A DNA stretch of 64,000 nucleotides from Pseudoips prasinana (lineage: Eukaryota > Arthropoda > Insecta > Lepidoptera > Nolidae), in assembly GCA_951640165.1 (NCBI GenBank), contig OX621241.1:12033001-12097000 (forward strand), given 5' to 3'. The notes beneath the pieces are model-generated. The model saw only the letters and a list, made by a program, of their open reading frames with translations, searched no databases and had not been told where the DNA came from. Within the stretch, counting starts at the first letter, position 1. The number at the start of each line of letters is the position of its first letter. The position numbers and the translations under genes were made by a program. Positions 45,800 to 56,540 of this stretch are shown here, one piece after another.

Positions 45800-46056
45800 A
45801 CATAGAGCAGAATATCGAGCAGGAGGAACACTCGAATAAATCGTCTGCGGATTTGAGGATAAGAAAGACACAGCACTCGACGCTGTCGCGCAAGTTCGTG
45901 GAAGTGATGACGGAGTACAACCGCACGCAGACGGACTATCGAGACCGGTGCAAAAACAGGATACAGCGGCAGCTGGAGATTACCGGCCGCGCCACCACCG
46001 ACGATGAGCTCGAGGAGATGCTGGAGCAAGGCAACCCCGCCGTGTTCACCCAGGGG
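45800..46056 (+). CDS. Syx1A: Syx1A exon 5 (Hb-Hc helices)
   Basis: 257 bp. After the split His codon it encodes IEQNIEQEE, then [20 protein letters not shown], then QRQLEITGR and the end GNPAVFTQG. These are the signature Hb/Hc segments of syntaxin 1. The acceptor aattcacag has a poor pyrimidine tract, but the phase and protein match leave no alternative I could find. The donor is GGG|gtcagt. The frame stays open beyond the donor by chance to 46188. A 5S-derived SINE starts about 50 bp downstream. Confidence 0.96.
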
Positions 46057-46107
46057 GTCAGTGTTTTAATATTTTTATTTAATATCCAGCTTTCAACATT
46101 ATTTGCC

Positions 46108-46342
46108 GCTCATAGATGTGTGATCGGTCAGGTTAAGCAACTAGGCTCGCGGTCAGTCTATAGATGGGTGATCGCCAAAGTGGTTTAATTTCTGAGCGTC
46201 TCCGTGCTTCGGAGGGCAAGTTAAGCTGTCGGTCCCGGTTGTAGTCATTAGACAACAGTTGTCAAGCCATGTCAGAGGCCTACTGAGCGGCTTGAACAAC
46301 TGATACTAGGGTAACCACTACCCATACGATAAGTAAGTAAGT
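46108..46342 (+). mobile_element. 5S-rRNA-derived SINE with perfect target-site duplication
   Basis: The head gtcaggttaagcaac, cggtcagtctatagatgggt and gatcgcc resembles the 5S rRNA internal promoter region. The body ttaagctgtcggtcccggtt, then gcggcttgaacaact, ends in the tail aagtaagtaagt. The 13-bp target-site duplication aacattatttgcc lies at 46095-46107 and 46343-46355. It sits about 50 bp after the exon 5 donor. Confidence 0.9.
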
Positions 46343-46359
46343 AACATTATTTGCCAGTA

Positions 46360-46890
46360 TTACATTTCGTTGAAAAGGATAGGATGAAGGTTTCGCGTGT
46401 CTTAGCAAGCTCCGATCGATATCCGTCATTGTTTCCAAGACAATGGCGATGATGATGTGTAACTGGCGCTAACAACTCCTGTACTATGCGCATCTAAATC
46501 CATAAAATCTATTCTTAGCAGTAAAGCTGAACCCGTGAACTCATTATTTATTTATTACCGTTGTTCTTCCAACCGAGTTGCCGCGACTATTACCCCTTAC
46601 ACTAAACTAATTATCCGCCTGTTAAAAGCATCCCTCGACTACGCTGTATACCTATTTGTCAGAAGTCTAATATCTACTACCTACTGAAATTTGTTCCCTC
46701 GAGTTTTGGATATAATCAATAACGACGGGGCTTCGTTCCATTCCCAAATAGATTAGTTTTATACAGTAACCGTGCCAAGTATTGTTTTTTATTTTTTTAA
46801 TATTTTATGTCGCTTATACCATTTGCAATAAAACTTTAAATAACACTGAAAGTTCCAGCTCAACTCTAGATAGTCAGTTGTCAATTATAA
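46360..46890. other. Intron 5 stretch, no feature
   Basis: Unique AT-rich DNA; nothing recognised. Confidence 0.4.
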
Positions 46891-46894
46891 AGTT

Positions 46895-47040
46895 GGAGTC
46901 ATGGATGTTTTCTATGTATATAAGTATTTATCTATCTATATAAGTATGTATATCGTCGCCTGGTACCCATAGTACAAGCTTTGCTTAGTTTGGGGCTAGG
47001 ATGATCTGTGTGACATTGTCCCTAGTTATAAAAGAAAAGT
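46895..47040 (+). mobile_element. Metulj-like SINE body
   Basis: catggatgttttctatgtat, tgtatatcgtcgcctggtac, ccatagtacaagctttgctt and gatctgtgtgacattgtccc follow the family consensus in sense orientation. The tRNA head is missing. Confidence 0.75.
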
Positions 47041-47195
47041 GCTGTTGTAGCAAGCAGGTTAATCGAAATGTCTATAATGAGCGACTTAACATAGTCCCTT
47101 ATTTTAGACATTTCGCTTAACTCTCATATTATGATTAGTTCGAGCTCAACTCCAGATAGTATGTTGTTCCTTATACACTAGATACTTATAGGTTA

Positions 47196-47475
47196 GTGTT
47201 CCTGGCCGAAATAGGGCTTGGACCGTCAATCTCAACGGAGACTAGCCAAATACACAGAATATATTATAGTGCAGCAGTGTGTGCGCTGGCACCGGTGCAC
47301 TCTCTTTTCACTTATCATCTTATAATCCGATGGGAGGGCTATAGAGGCAGAACCGACAGCTTTATTACCTCTCGAAGACACGGGCGTATACCACCGCCAA
47401 CTTTCAGACTCCGGACTACTACTAGGTGTACCTATATCTTTGAGTCCGACCCGGGATTTTAACCTCGGACTTCAT
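47196..47475 (+). mobile_element. Diverged lepidopteran SINE-like repeat
   Basis: ggcaccggtgcactctcttt, ataatccgatgggagggct and accgacagctttattacctc follow a repeat common in moth genomes and related to fragments at 16990 and 48245. The 88-residue frame is incidental. Confidence 0.5.
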
Positions 47476-47591
47476 TTTCTGCAGTTGAACATGCTACAAC
47501 TAGAACCACGATGCAGTCAAATTACTGTAATAACAAGGTTAAAGGTATTGTCACAATATCACATACATTTCGGCACATAACACTTCTGTTT

Positions 47592-47727
47592 TGACAGTCG
47601 TACACACGACTACATATCAAGCTATAAATTTCCTGTATAAGGTGATCGCGCGTAGTATAGGATTTCCATACAAAGAGAGGCCAGCTTATATTGGAAATGT
47701 ATAGCTTGATATGTAGCCGTGTGTACA
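47592..47727. repeat. Small foldback element
   Basis: tacacacgactacatatcaa at the left and its near-complement (ttgatatgtagccgtgtgta) at the right form arms of about 33 bp with few mismatches. Non-coding. Confidence 0.8.
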
Positions 47728-48129
47728 AAAATCTTTGCTACGGAGAGCCGTAGTCAAACGGATAATTTTCAAACCGGCGACGAGAATCAGTTGCATCGTC
47801 CAACCAAATCAAATAGGTCAATAGTTCGGTTGATACAGGAAGTGCCCATTGCACGCACGTGTGACCGATCTGCACCGATTTATGTAGAGCGGCTGCATAA
47901 AACACTGAATATTTACCAAACCTTTTGGAATAGCATTTTAGGAATCCATATAAGAAAGTTAAATCCTAACGCCCTTGTGGTGCGACTCCGTCCCTCTGTC
48001 ACAGTAGGTAGTATATTTCACCAACTAGTAAATATCATGATTTGAATATTGAATTTTAAAATTATTTTTGGACGTGAGTGGTTTTAGGTCAGCATCCAAT
48101 GAGTGGATTCCCTTTGTATTACTTTTTGT

Positions 48130-48445
48130 ATGGATGCCTCGTTGGTTTGGACCAACCGGTAACGTAATCAACCGCAAATAATGAGGTCATGAGTTCAAAT
48201 CCCGGGTCAGGTAAAAAAAAATATATTATAACTTTTTTTTTCAAGACCAATTCTCAGTATCGGTCCGGAGATTCAAAGTAGAGGGTCGTTTGGCTAGCTG
48301 TCCCACCCCATCACGAGAATGACGGAGTACAAAGGGCATCTGTGTTGTGCGAACACTTAGTGCTATAATATCTCATGCAGTAGGCCAGTCTGCATTGGGA
48401 CCGGCTGGCATGGCCGTAATTAGACCAGAAGGACATTATAACACG
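48130..48445 (+). mobile_element. tRNA-derived SINE, diverged
   Basis: The B box gagttcaaatcccgggtc at 48189 is followed by an A-rich stretch, then ttgtgcgaacacttagtgct, ataatatctcatgcag and ggcatggccgtaattagacc. This body is shared with the fragment at 3840-4080. Confidence 0.55.
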
Positions 48446-48559
48446 CGAACATGGACTGCAGTATCCACGCACTCATCATTGTGCAGGATAATATGCATGT
48501 TTTTTGACCGTGGTATGTGATAAAAGCCTACAGATGCTTGTCTATCCAACCAACTAAAC

Positions 48560-48785
48560 GTGTGGGGTATCGGTTAAGACTGTCTCTTCGCCACTTCAAG
48601 TTCCGGGTTCGATTCCCGTACCAGACAACTATTTGTGAGACCCATAAACTGCTGTTCTAAGTCTGGATGTGTTTGTGTCCGTAAATTATATGTTTGTAAA
48701 GTATATAATGCAGGGATAAATTTCCCTAGTGCGAGGGTTGTACTCTTTACAAAACAACCATAAGCTTAAGGCTTAATTGTTGTAC
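48560..48785 (+). mobile_element. tRNA-derived SINE, second family, copy 2
   Basis: A-box-like tggggtatcggttaagac and B box gggttcgattcccgt give a nearly complete tRNA-like head. The body caactatttgtgagacccat, gtgtttgtgtccgtaaatta, gggataaatttccctagtgc matches the copy at 29780. Confidence 0.75.
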
Positions 48786-49284
48786 TGAATTTGCTTTGTT
48801 GTAAAGGTTTATAATGAAAGGGTCTAAATTAACTCACGTCTATTATGAATCAACACCAAATCAAAATTTTACTCTATTACAGAGTAAGAGGATTAAAATG
48901 GCCCTATTATCTGCGTAATATGCGAGCTTCCTGTTAACTCGACAAAAGCGTATAATTACGGTGCATAAATTCCACTCTAACGTGCAATTACTGACGTTGA
49001 TTGTGATTGTCATTGAGTAGTGTTAGTTGATATTATGAGTGACATTGTACTAAATAGTGTTAATTAATTAAATAAGTCATCAAATATATGTATCTTACGT
49101 TATTATAAAATGACATATGTACATTAATAGTTAGAGAAAAAAAGGTAAAAGGTACTTACTTACTGCAGCAGATTTTAATTATATTATTTATTTATTATGC
49201 ATAATATATAAATATATATACATATAATAAAATCGTAGGAAAGTCAAAACTGTACATTTAATATTTATAAAAAATTATACTTGG

Positions 49285-49535
49285 GGCGTGATCTACAATC
49301 GATATCAAAGAAAATATAGTTTTTTGATTTTTTTTCTGTGTGTCTGCTTGTCTGTACGTATGTCCGGGCTAAACTCAAAAAGTACTGCATTGGATTACTT
49401 CAAATTGTGTATGGACATTACTACGAGGTCGGGTCGGACAATATTGGCTACATATTATCATGCTATCACCTACGGAGGAGAAGCTGTGATAATTTATAAA
49501 TTTAGACGCGGGTAGAACCGCGGGGCACAGCTTTT
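49285..49535 (+). mobile_element. Helitron-like fragment
   Basis: Ends cgcgggtagaaccgcggggc then acagctttt, which matches the 3' hairpin of the Helitron at 12764-12932 but has lost CTAG. The inner tctgcttgtctgtacgtatg is also typical. The 75-residue frame is not a gene. Confidence 0.4.
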
Positions 49536-49650
49536 AAATTAATAAATTACTATAAATAAAATTATGTACAATTTCTTTAATTATCCATATAAACTTTAAT
49601 TTCATCCTTCTCGTAATACATAAAAAGGTGAACGAAGTTTTTGCTTCAAA

Positions 49651-49929
49651 TCTATCTATATATATAAATATCAATGCCACTTTTCGTTGTAATGTTATAA
49701 CTCAACAACGCCTTTACCGATTTGGCTAATTTTGGTCTTGAATTATTCGTGGAAGTCCGGGGAAGGTTTGTACGAAGTACGAAACTTTAAAAAAAGTCTT
49801 GGAAAGAGTAAAATCGTAGTTTTTACTAGCTAGCAATTTAAAATATTTTTTTGTATGAATAAATGAACTTAATAATATTTTTTTTATTACTATGCCTTAT
49901 ACGTAGCGAAGCACGTACCGGGCCGCTAG
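49651..49929 (+). mobile_element. Non-autonomous Helitron
   Basis: Begins TCTATCTATATATATAAAT after host A and ends gggccgCTAG before host T, the exact A|TC...CTAG|T pattern of Helitrons. The internal ttggctaattttggtcttga is common in lepidopteran Helitrons. No Rep/helicase. Confidence 0.75.
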
Positions 49930-50089
49930 TATTAATATAATAATTACGTAAAATTATTTTCATTAATCATAAATATATTTAAGGGTAGCTCTGAGTCATA
50001 TTAATAGTATTTTTTTATATTCTGGTGGATAGTAAGATGATGTATTAATATAATAGAAGATATTCTAAAAATTCGTTGCCTATATACAA

Positions 50090-50656
50090 AAAAACCGGCC
50101 AAGTGCGAGTCGGACTCGCCCATGAAGGGTTCCGTAGCAGCAAGTATTTCATTTGATTAAATGAAAGTTAAATTGGGTTTACGATTTATGACGTATTACT
50201 ACTTACTAGATCTCGTTCAAGCCAATTTTCGTTGTTTGTTTACATGGTAATGTATATCATATATTTTTTTAGTTTTATTATCTTCTTATTTTAGAAGTTA
50301 AAGGGGGGACACTTATTTGACCACTTTGGAAGTGACTCTCGCGCACACTATTCAGTTTAGAAAAAAAATGATATTAGATAGATTAAAGGTAAGAAATGTA
50401 TGGATACGATGAAAAAAATTTTTTAGAGTTTCAGTTCTATGTATGGGGAACCCCCAAAATTATTGTTCTTTTTCTATTTTTGTATGAAAATCTTAATGCG
50501 GTTCACAGAATACATCTACGTACCAAATTTCAACAGTACAGCTCTTATAGTTTCGGAAAAAAGTGGCTGTGACATACAGACGGACAGACAGACAGACAGA
50601 CATGACGAATCTATAAGGGTTCCGTTTTTTGCCTTTGGCTACGGAACCCTAAAAAA
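50090..50656 (+). mobile_element. G-tract/GACA repeat, copy 3
   Basis: The longest of the plus-strand copies: starts aaaaccggccaagtgcgagt, has a short G-run (6 G) near 50303, (GACA)n at about 50582 and ends ggctacggaaccctaaaaaa. Confidence 0.88.
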
Positions 50657-51088
50657 GAGGTTAAGTTGCATATGCTAAAAATCTTTAGTTTCTGCATTTA
50701 TAATTTCGATTTTAAAAATATCTATTACTTAGAAAATAAATGGTAGGTGGTTAGTCTTCTCTGTACATATAGGTACAAGGTAGAGCAAAGATAGTGGAGG
50801 AAATTTAGGGGCGCAATATTTCCATGCAACTAAACTAATTGGCTTCTCTTGTTGCAATTCTCTCGTTCTATGAGGCTATAGCCTCTTTATATCATTCTGT
50901 CTCCCGCTTTTCTCTGGAAGTGGAATTATCCATTTCTAACTCCTCCTTTTTTCTTTCTGAATTAATTCGTTGCGGGATCCAAGACAGTTAAAGCGATTCC
51001 CCGGGACACATGCCTGAGCCTCACCGCTTTTCAATTTTCATATGCATTATATATTTTAAGGAAAACAGTTGATACATCGACAGCTTTA

Positions 51089-51786
51089 GTGGCATATCAC
51101 GGTCGTGTTACTCCCCTCTTAAGGTATGGAGTTATATTCTGGGGCAATTCTGTAGATAAGGACACAGCATTCAAAGCACAAAAGAGATGTATACGGGCCA
51201 TTTGTAAACTAAAACGAATAGATAGTTGTAAACAATATTTCCAAAAACTTAATTTACTCACACTACCTAGCATCTATATCCTCGAAGTAATATAAATATG
51301 TTTGAAAAATTAAGTAATCGCAGACATAACAATAAAATACGGTTTCCATTAAACAAAACTGCATTACTAAATAAGAGCATATTTTGCATGGCCCTCGAAT
51401 TTATAACCACTTACCAACCAAACTGCTTGAAACATTAGACTTTGTCGTGTTCAACCGTAATCTTCAGAGATGGCTTATTGTAAAGTGCTACGATGCTGTT
51501 AACGACTATTTGACGGATAAATATTTATAATTCATGTTGTATTAATTTATTTTTTATATTTGTAAGGTATTAGTTATTTTCTCTGTAATTCTCTTGGCAT
51601 TCATTTTTTATTTAATTAAGACATTTATATTATGTAATTTTAGGTAAATGACTGTATGCGAGCATTTTTTTTTAAATATTTGAATGTTTAAAAGCTGGTT
51701 ATGGTGATACCTACTACCTTTGTAATACCTAATGTAAACCACCCATTTTCGCAAATAAAAGATTTCATTTCATTGATTTGATTTGA
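51089..51786 (+). mobile_element. Jockey/CR1-type LINE 3' end
   Basis: RT tail frame: LLRYGVIFWGNSVDKD and LKRIDSCKQYFQKLNLLTLP then SIYILEV, then stops. A further decayed stretch resembling the last domain runs to about 51530. A 3' UTR with aataaaagatttcatttcat and a gatttgatttgat tail ends near 51786. It is a 5'-truncated insertion in sense orientation. Confidence 0.8.
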
Positions 51787-52119
51787 TCTACACATTGTTG
51801 ATATGATTTCATGGGGCGAACGCAGTAAAGAGACTCGAGTCTTGTCGTGCTAGCCCTGCCGGTATGGCTGAGCGTAATTGATATAAGCGAATAAACACGT
51901 GATTTTCAGTAGTAAATTAACTCCGTATTATTCATGAAAGTTTGTTCTGGCATGTAAATTACTGGGTATGCATTTATGCAAGCTGTTAACATTGTACCGT
52001 ACCTAGTGCTGTCCTTCGAGCAGTAATTAAACAATCGATATTGTGCAATGCAGTTGAAAATAAATCAATTGCAGTTGTAGAGTAGTCTACCTCTATGTAT
52101 TCTGAGCGGTGTAAAACGT

Positions 52120-52280
52120 CCGGATGAACATTTGCGCCCAATAGTTAAGGGTTCGAATCTCGCACCAAACAGTCTTTATGTGAGAACTAAGAATTGTTTC
52201 GCCGGTTGGTTGGTTGATGTACTACCCTCCGTGTCTTGGAAGCACGTTAAGCCTTCATAATTACAGGCAATCGGAAGTCA
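52120..52280 (+). mobile_element. Mosaic SINE-like fragment
   Basis: B box gggttcgaatctcgc at 52149 is followed by ccgtgtcttggaagcacgtt then aagcc, which resembles the body of the 5S-derived SINEs. It may be a tRNA-headed relative. Confidence 0.45.
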
Positions 52281-52627
52281 AATATAACCTGAATCCTGGT
52301 CTAACCATCTTAGTTACTGTTTCCAAGGCCAGATTTATTAATAAGGTAGTAAACTTAAACCAAGCAAAGTGTCTACCTCGAAACATGCGTATGTGTTGCC
52401 GTAGGTAAGGCTGAGATAGGGGCCTTTTTTGACTCACATCAATTTTTTTTATTAGTTTTCCTATGGTAACATTTAATTTTGCCAAATATATTTTTTTTTT
52501 CATTTCGTTTCATTGCAAACATGTTATGAATTTAAAGTGCCTATCTGTGTAGCATCATAGCTTCTAAATAGGTGAACCGATTTTGGCTTTCTCAAATAAA
52601 AGCTAATTTAATCGACCAATGTGAAAT

Positions 52628-52969
52628 CTTCTAGAATTTTCGGGTAACGTTAAGAACGGTAGACAGTGTAGAATTGATGTTAGAATTTTGTGTATAAAAA
52701 TGAAATAAATTCAATAAATGTAAAAAAAATCGAAATAATCCGAAGTTATGTTTTAATAAAATTCGTTGCGCCGTTTGAATAACATTCACTATTAAAATTC
52801 GTTGCGCCGTTTGAATAACTTTCAAACGGCGCAACGAATTTTAATAAAACATAACTTCGGATTATATCGATTTTTTTACATTTATTTCATTATTATACAC
52901 AAAATTCTAACATTAATAATATATTCTACACTCTCTAACGTTCTTAACGTTACCCGAAAATTCTAGAAG
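52628..52969. repeat. Long palindromic MITE
   Basis: Arms of about 150 bp start cttctagaattttcgggtaa at 52628 and end with the complement at 52969. The middle has gttgcgccgtttgaataac twice before the inverse copy. Few mismatches. No ORF of note. Confidence 0.88.
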
Positions 52970-52974
52970 ATATA

Positions 52975-54246
52975 TATTTACACATATGTATATGCTTTTT
53001 CTACTTAAACCTAACCTTTTCACGGTCTGGTTAGTTTTTAAAATTAGCTTATTAGCCAAAAATAATGTACTGTTTTTGCAAAAAGTGTACATAAAAATTA
53101 TATAGATTGCAATTTAATTACAAACTAATAAAATTCAAAATATAGTGGTAACTAGATATCTACAGAAAAAGTGTAAACTTTTGAAGTTTAACACTTTGAC
53201 AGGCAACCATTTTATATCGCGCTTTACTGGTACGGCGGAGTTATTTACTGATATTGTAAAATTTATAAAAATATAATTATCTTTATTACATGATTTTTTT
53301 GTTTACACCACAATTTTATATACTTATTAGGGGAAATATAAAAATAAGGTTTTATTGTAAATCAATCCCCAGATTAAGTCGAACAGTATTAATTAAGTAA
53401 AATATGTTTTTTATTTAAAGTGTGTAATATTTTCTAGTGCGATATAATTTGAAACACGGGTACACATAGGCACGATAAAGTCTGGGCAGTAAATAACGGT
53501 TTCATTGCGTCCACTTTCCCGGTGTTTTATTTTTTTAATAATTTCAGTACCTACAAGGTTGGTAAATTATTGCCACCTTTTCTTCTTTTTTCTGTTATTG
53601 GTATCTTCTCCAGGAAGTGCCTTCCTACCAGTGATGTACCTACTTCTTCCCACAACTAGCAAACAACTCGGATCACGTACCGGGCACATGATTTTAAAAT
53701 AAACGCTATGAAAGTCAGTATCGTACTGATAAGACAGCTTCATACTGTACGAAGTACATGTTTGACTGTTGTTAAACTGTTAATGTTTTAATCGGAACTA
53801 CCTTAGCATTCGGCATTGGTGACATTTCGAATTGTTTTTAATCTAGTCTCGTACGCCCAAACTCAAGTAAATGCCACTATAGGCAACAGCTTCCACATAT
53901 GAAATTACGTAGTAAATCTGCTTGGAATCGGAGTTTGATTTGAAGTGAGACCTACCACTAACTCCTATCACCGATTGTTTGTTGTCTTTTGCAATAACCT
54001 TAATTTTATATCTGAGTTTTATTATTATTATTATTATTGTTCAACAAAACAGTTACACTGAGGGTATATATATATATAAATAACCTAAATGCTAAAAGTA
54101 ACTTACAGTGGAACCAGCCCCATTGTCCACAAATTATTTTTAAATTGAAGAGTTATTTAAGAATGTTGAGTTGTCAAATAAGGTCTTTATTTATTTATTT
54201 ATTTAGTAAATGCTAGTATTAAAATATTAATATTGAACAATTCCAG
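52975..54246. other. End of intron 5
   Basis: AT-rich DNA with a short ATT microsatellite at about 54020-54040 and TA repeats near 54068. No gene recognised. Confidence 0.45.
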
Positions 54247-54384
54247 ATAATAATGGAGACCCAGCAGGCAAAGCAAACGCTGGCTGATATCGAGGCGCGG
54301 CACGCCGACATCATCAAGCTGGAGACCTCCATCCGCGAGCTGCACGACATGTTTATGGACATGGCGATGCTTGTGGAGAGCCAG
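54247..54384 (+). CDS. Syx1A: Syx1A exon 6 (linker and N-terminal half of SNARE motif)
   Basis: 138 bp, phase 0-0, 46 residues from [20 protein letters not shown] to DMAMLVESQ. It covers the linker and SNARE layers up to the zero-layer glutamine, which is the last codon (CAG) of the exon. Acceptor is aattccag. The donor CAG|gtcaca is weak at positions +4 to +6. This junction is where splicing must choose between exons 7a and 7b, so a weak donor may be relevant; that is inference. The exon is GC-rich and strongly conserved. Confidence 0.97.
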
Positions 54385-55663
54385 GTCACAAACAATAACA
54401 TCTTCTTAATACCTCTTTTTATGAACTCCACTCTGTTTTTAAACATTTTTGATAACAATAACATTAATATCGGTAGGCCTCGAACTATCGCCTTAAGATT
54501 TGTTGAATCAAATAAGTAGACCATTGGATAATTATCGAACAAAAGAGTTTTCGTTATTCATTTGGCTAGTAATGGCTGGCAATATTAAGCCCAGTTGTCA
54601 AGGTGGGTGTCCAGGTAAGACATGCCCGCCCGTTGTAAATTGTATGTTTATCGTGGATTATAACTCCTCTCATCTGAAAAGAACTAGTTATTTGTCGAAC
54701 ACTAGTGTTCTCAGATAAGTTAGATCTCATTAGTCTATCCAATCAAATGAAGCGGCAACTACTTTTATACAGTGGCTGAGACATATTCGGCCACCGCAAC
54801 TTGAACATGGCGATAGAATATGTTAATGTTGTCTTTTATTTTAATTTGAGATATATCTTTTCTATATGTTGGTTATAGGAGATATTAGCTGACCGGTTAG
54901 TGTCAATTACTAAGAACTAAACGGACGATCAGGCTATTCCTATCAGTCTTAAAACACACTGGAGACAACTCATACTGGAATGACCAAGGATACTCATATA
55001 CTCCGAAGGATAACCGTTAAGTTAGGAACTGGTGGATCTGTCGGCTTTATAGAAACATAGCTGACTGTCCGAAAGTGGGCGGATTACACCTATATCCCCA
55101 TTCAAGATGTAAGAAAGAAAGCTCGTAAATTTTATTGATGGAAAATGCAGATTCGATTCTCTGCGGACGAATAAATTTATGGTTTCGCAGTTTTTTCTTT
55201 TAGATCACTTGCGGAAAATGCTGAAAAGTAAAATTGGATTATCTGTTGTTCAAAGTTTGGAGGCAATATTTACGCCGATTCTTAGTGTTGTCTATAGAAT
55301 TCTCGGTGGCTCTCGTTGGGTCCTATATAGCTATTATATCACGCGGCTGAAAACTAAAAACTTGTCGCGGAGAACTGCGGTTTAAGTAGAATTCAAGTGA
55401 ACGAGCTAATGTGAGTGGCCTCTCATACGCTCCGCGTCTGCGAATGTAACAGGGTTTCTTCCTACCTACTTGACTTCAAGATACTTAGGGTTCCTGAACA
55501 TTATTATTGCCTTCCAAAGACCTCGGTTATGTCTAAGAGAAACATGTTGTAGTTACTTCATCTACAGGTTTAAATATACTCTTTTTGTATAAAATACAAT
55601 GAATGACAGTAGCGAGTAGTATAAGTGAGTATCGTAGAAGTAAACTGGTTGTTATGGGTACAG
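54385..55663. other. Intron between exons 6 and 7a
   Basis: 1279 bp, no recognised transposon. No further copy of exon 7 was found by eye in any plus-strand frame. Confidence 0.5.
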
Positions 55664-55774
55664 GGAGAGATGATCGACCGCATTGAGTATCATGTAGAAC
55701 ACGCTGTGGACTATGTCCAAACTGCCACACAAGACACTAAGAAGGCCCTAAAATACCAGAGCAAAGCTCGACGG
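55664..55774 (+). CDS. Syx1A: Syx1A exon 7a (SNARE layers +1 to +8, canonical form)
   Basis: 111 bp, phase 0-0, 37 residues starting [18 protein letters not shown] and ending KYQSKARR. This is the form found in known animal neuronal syntaxin 1 proteins. Acceptor gggtacag has few pyrimidines upstream; donor is CGG|gtgagt. It carries the C-terminal half of the SNARE helix from just after the zero-layer Gln to the basic juxtamembrane stretch. Counting from rat numbering, the core-layer residues are I, I, V, A, V, A, T, A. Exon 7b, 766 bp downstream, has identical length and phase and encodes the same segment, so the two should be used one at a time. Confidence 0.97.
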
Positions 55775-56540
55775 GTGAGTGATCATTCCAATGTCGATTC
55801 ATTCATAACTAATTGTATTTTTGTTTTGTTTGTCCCGTCCTCCGTCCGTTCACCCGTGCCCTGCCCGTCCCGCTTCCATCATGTTTTGTTTCGTTGTGAT
55901 GATTTGATTCGATGCATTTTGTTTATGATGATACGGTGATTGGTTCACACTTGTTTGTTTTATCATTTATCGCCATTATTTCTATGTATCTACACTGTTT
56001 TGCTTTGACTGTTGTGTTCATACGGCTCAACTAAAATGTTCTATATTATCTATGTTCGTGTTGAATCTATGTGTCACTAATTTCTAACTGTATTGTGGGT
56101 GTGTGCGTAATTTGCCTTTTGTATGGTGGTGGTGATTTTTGTTATATAATAACAACTAACATTAAGGTGCATTTTCATTATTTTAACACGTTATTATGTA
56201 ACAATGTTCGGCGTATGTATAATACTATTCTTCATACAACTTACTTAACAAACCGTGCATCGAGTTAACACTGGATGTCATACATCTAACACCGTGTGTG
56301 TCCGTTTGTGCTTCTAGTCTAAACATCTATCTATCTTCGACTATAGGATCACTCATCTTAAACTTTTCGGTTCGAATGAAAACTGTCCTAACCGTCTAAT
56401 AATGTTTTACTCAGCGCTTTGGTCGGTTCCTGTAACACGATATTGACTTTGGGGATCTGTATTAAATCGTATGGTATGAACCAATCGGCCGTTGGTGTCC
56501 GCGAGTCCCTCCCTCCTAGCGCCGCGACTTAGCACCGCAG
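55775..56540. other. Intron between exons 7a and 7b
   Basis: 766 bp. It is long enough for normal splicing, so mutual exclusion is not explained by lack of room between the exons. A pyrimidine-rich run lies at 56504-56515. No repeats were identified. Confidence 0.5.

Noticed and set aside
47196..47462. 88-residue protein
   Set aside because: It falls in a diverged lepidopteran repeat.
48560..48640. True tRNA gene
   Set aside because: A/B boxes are present, but no acceptor stem or cloverleaf can be formed, and the same body recurs at 29780, so it is a SINE.
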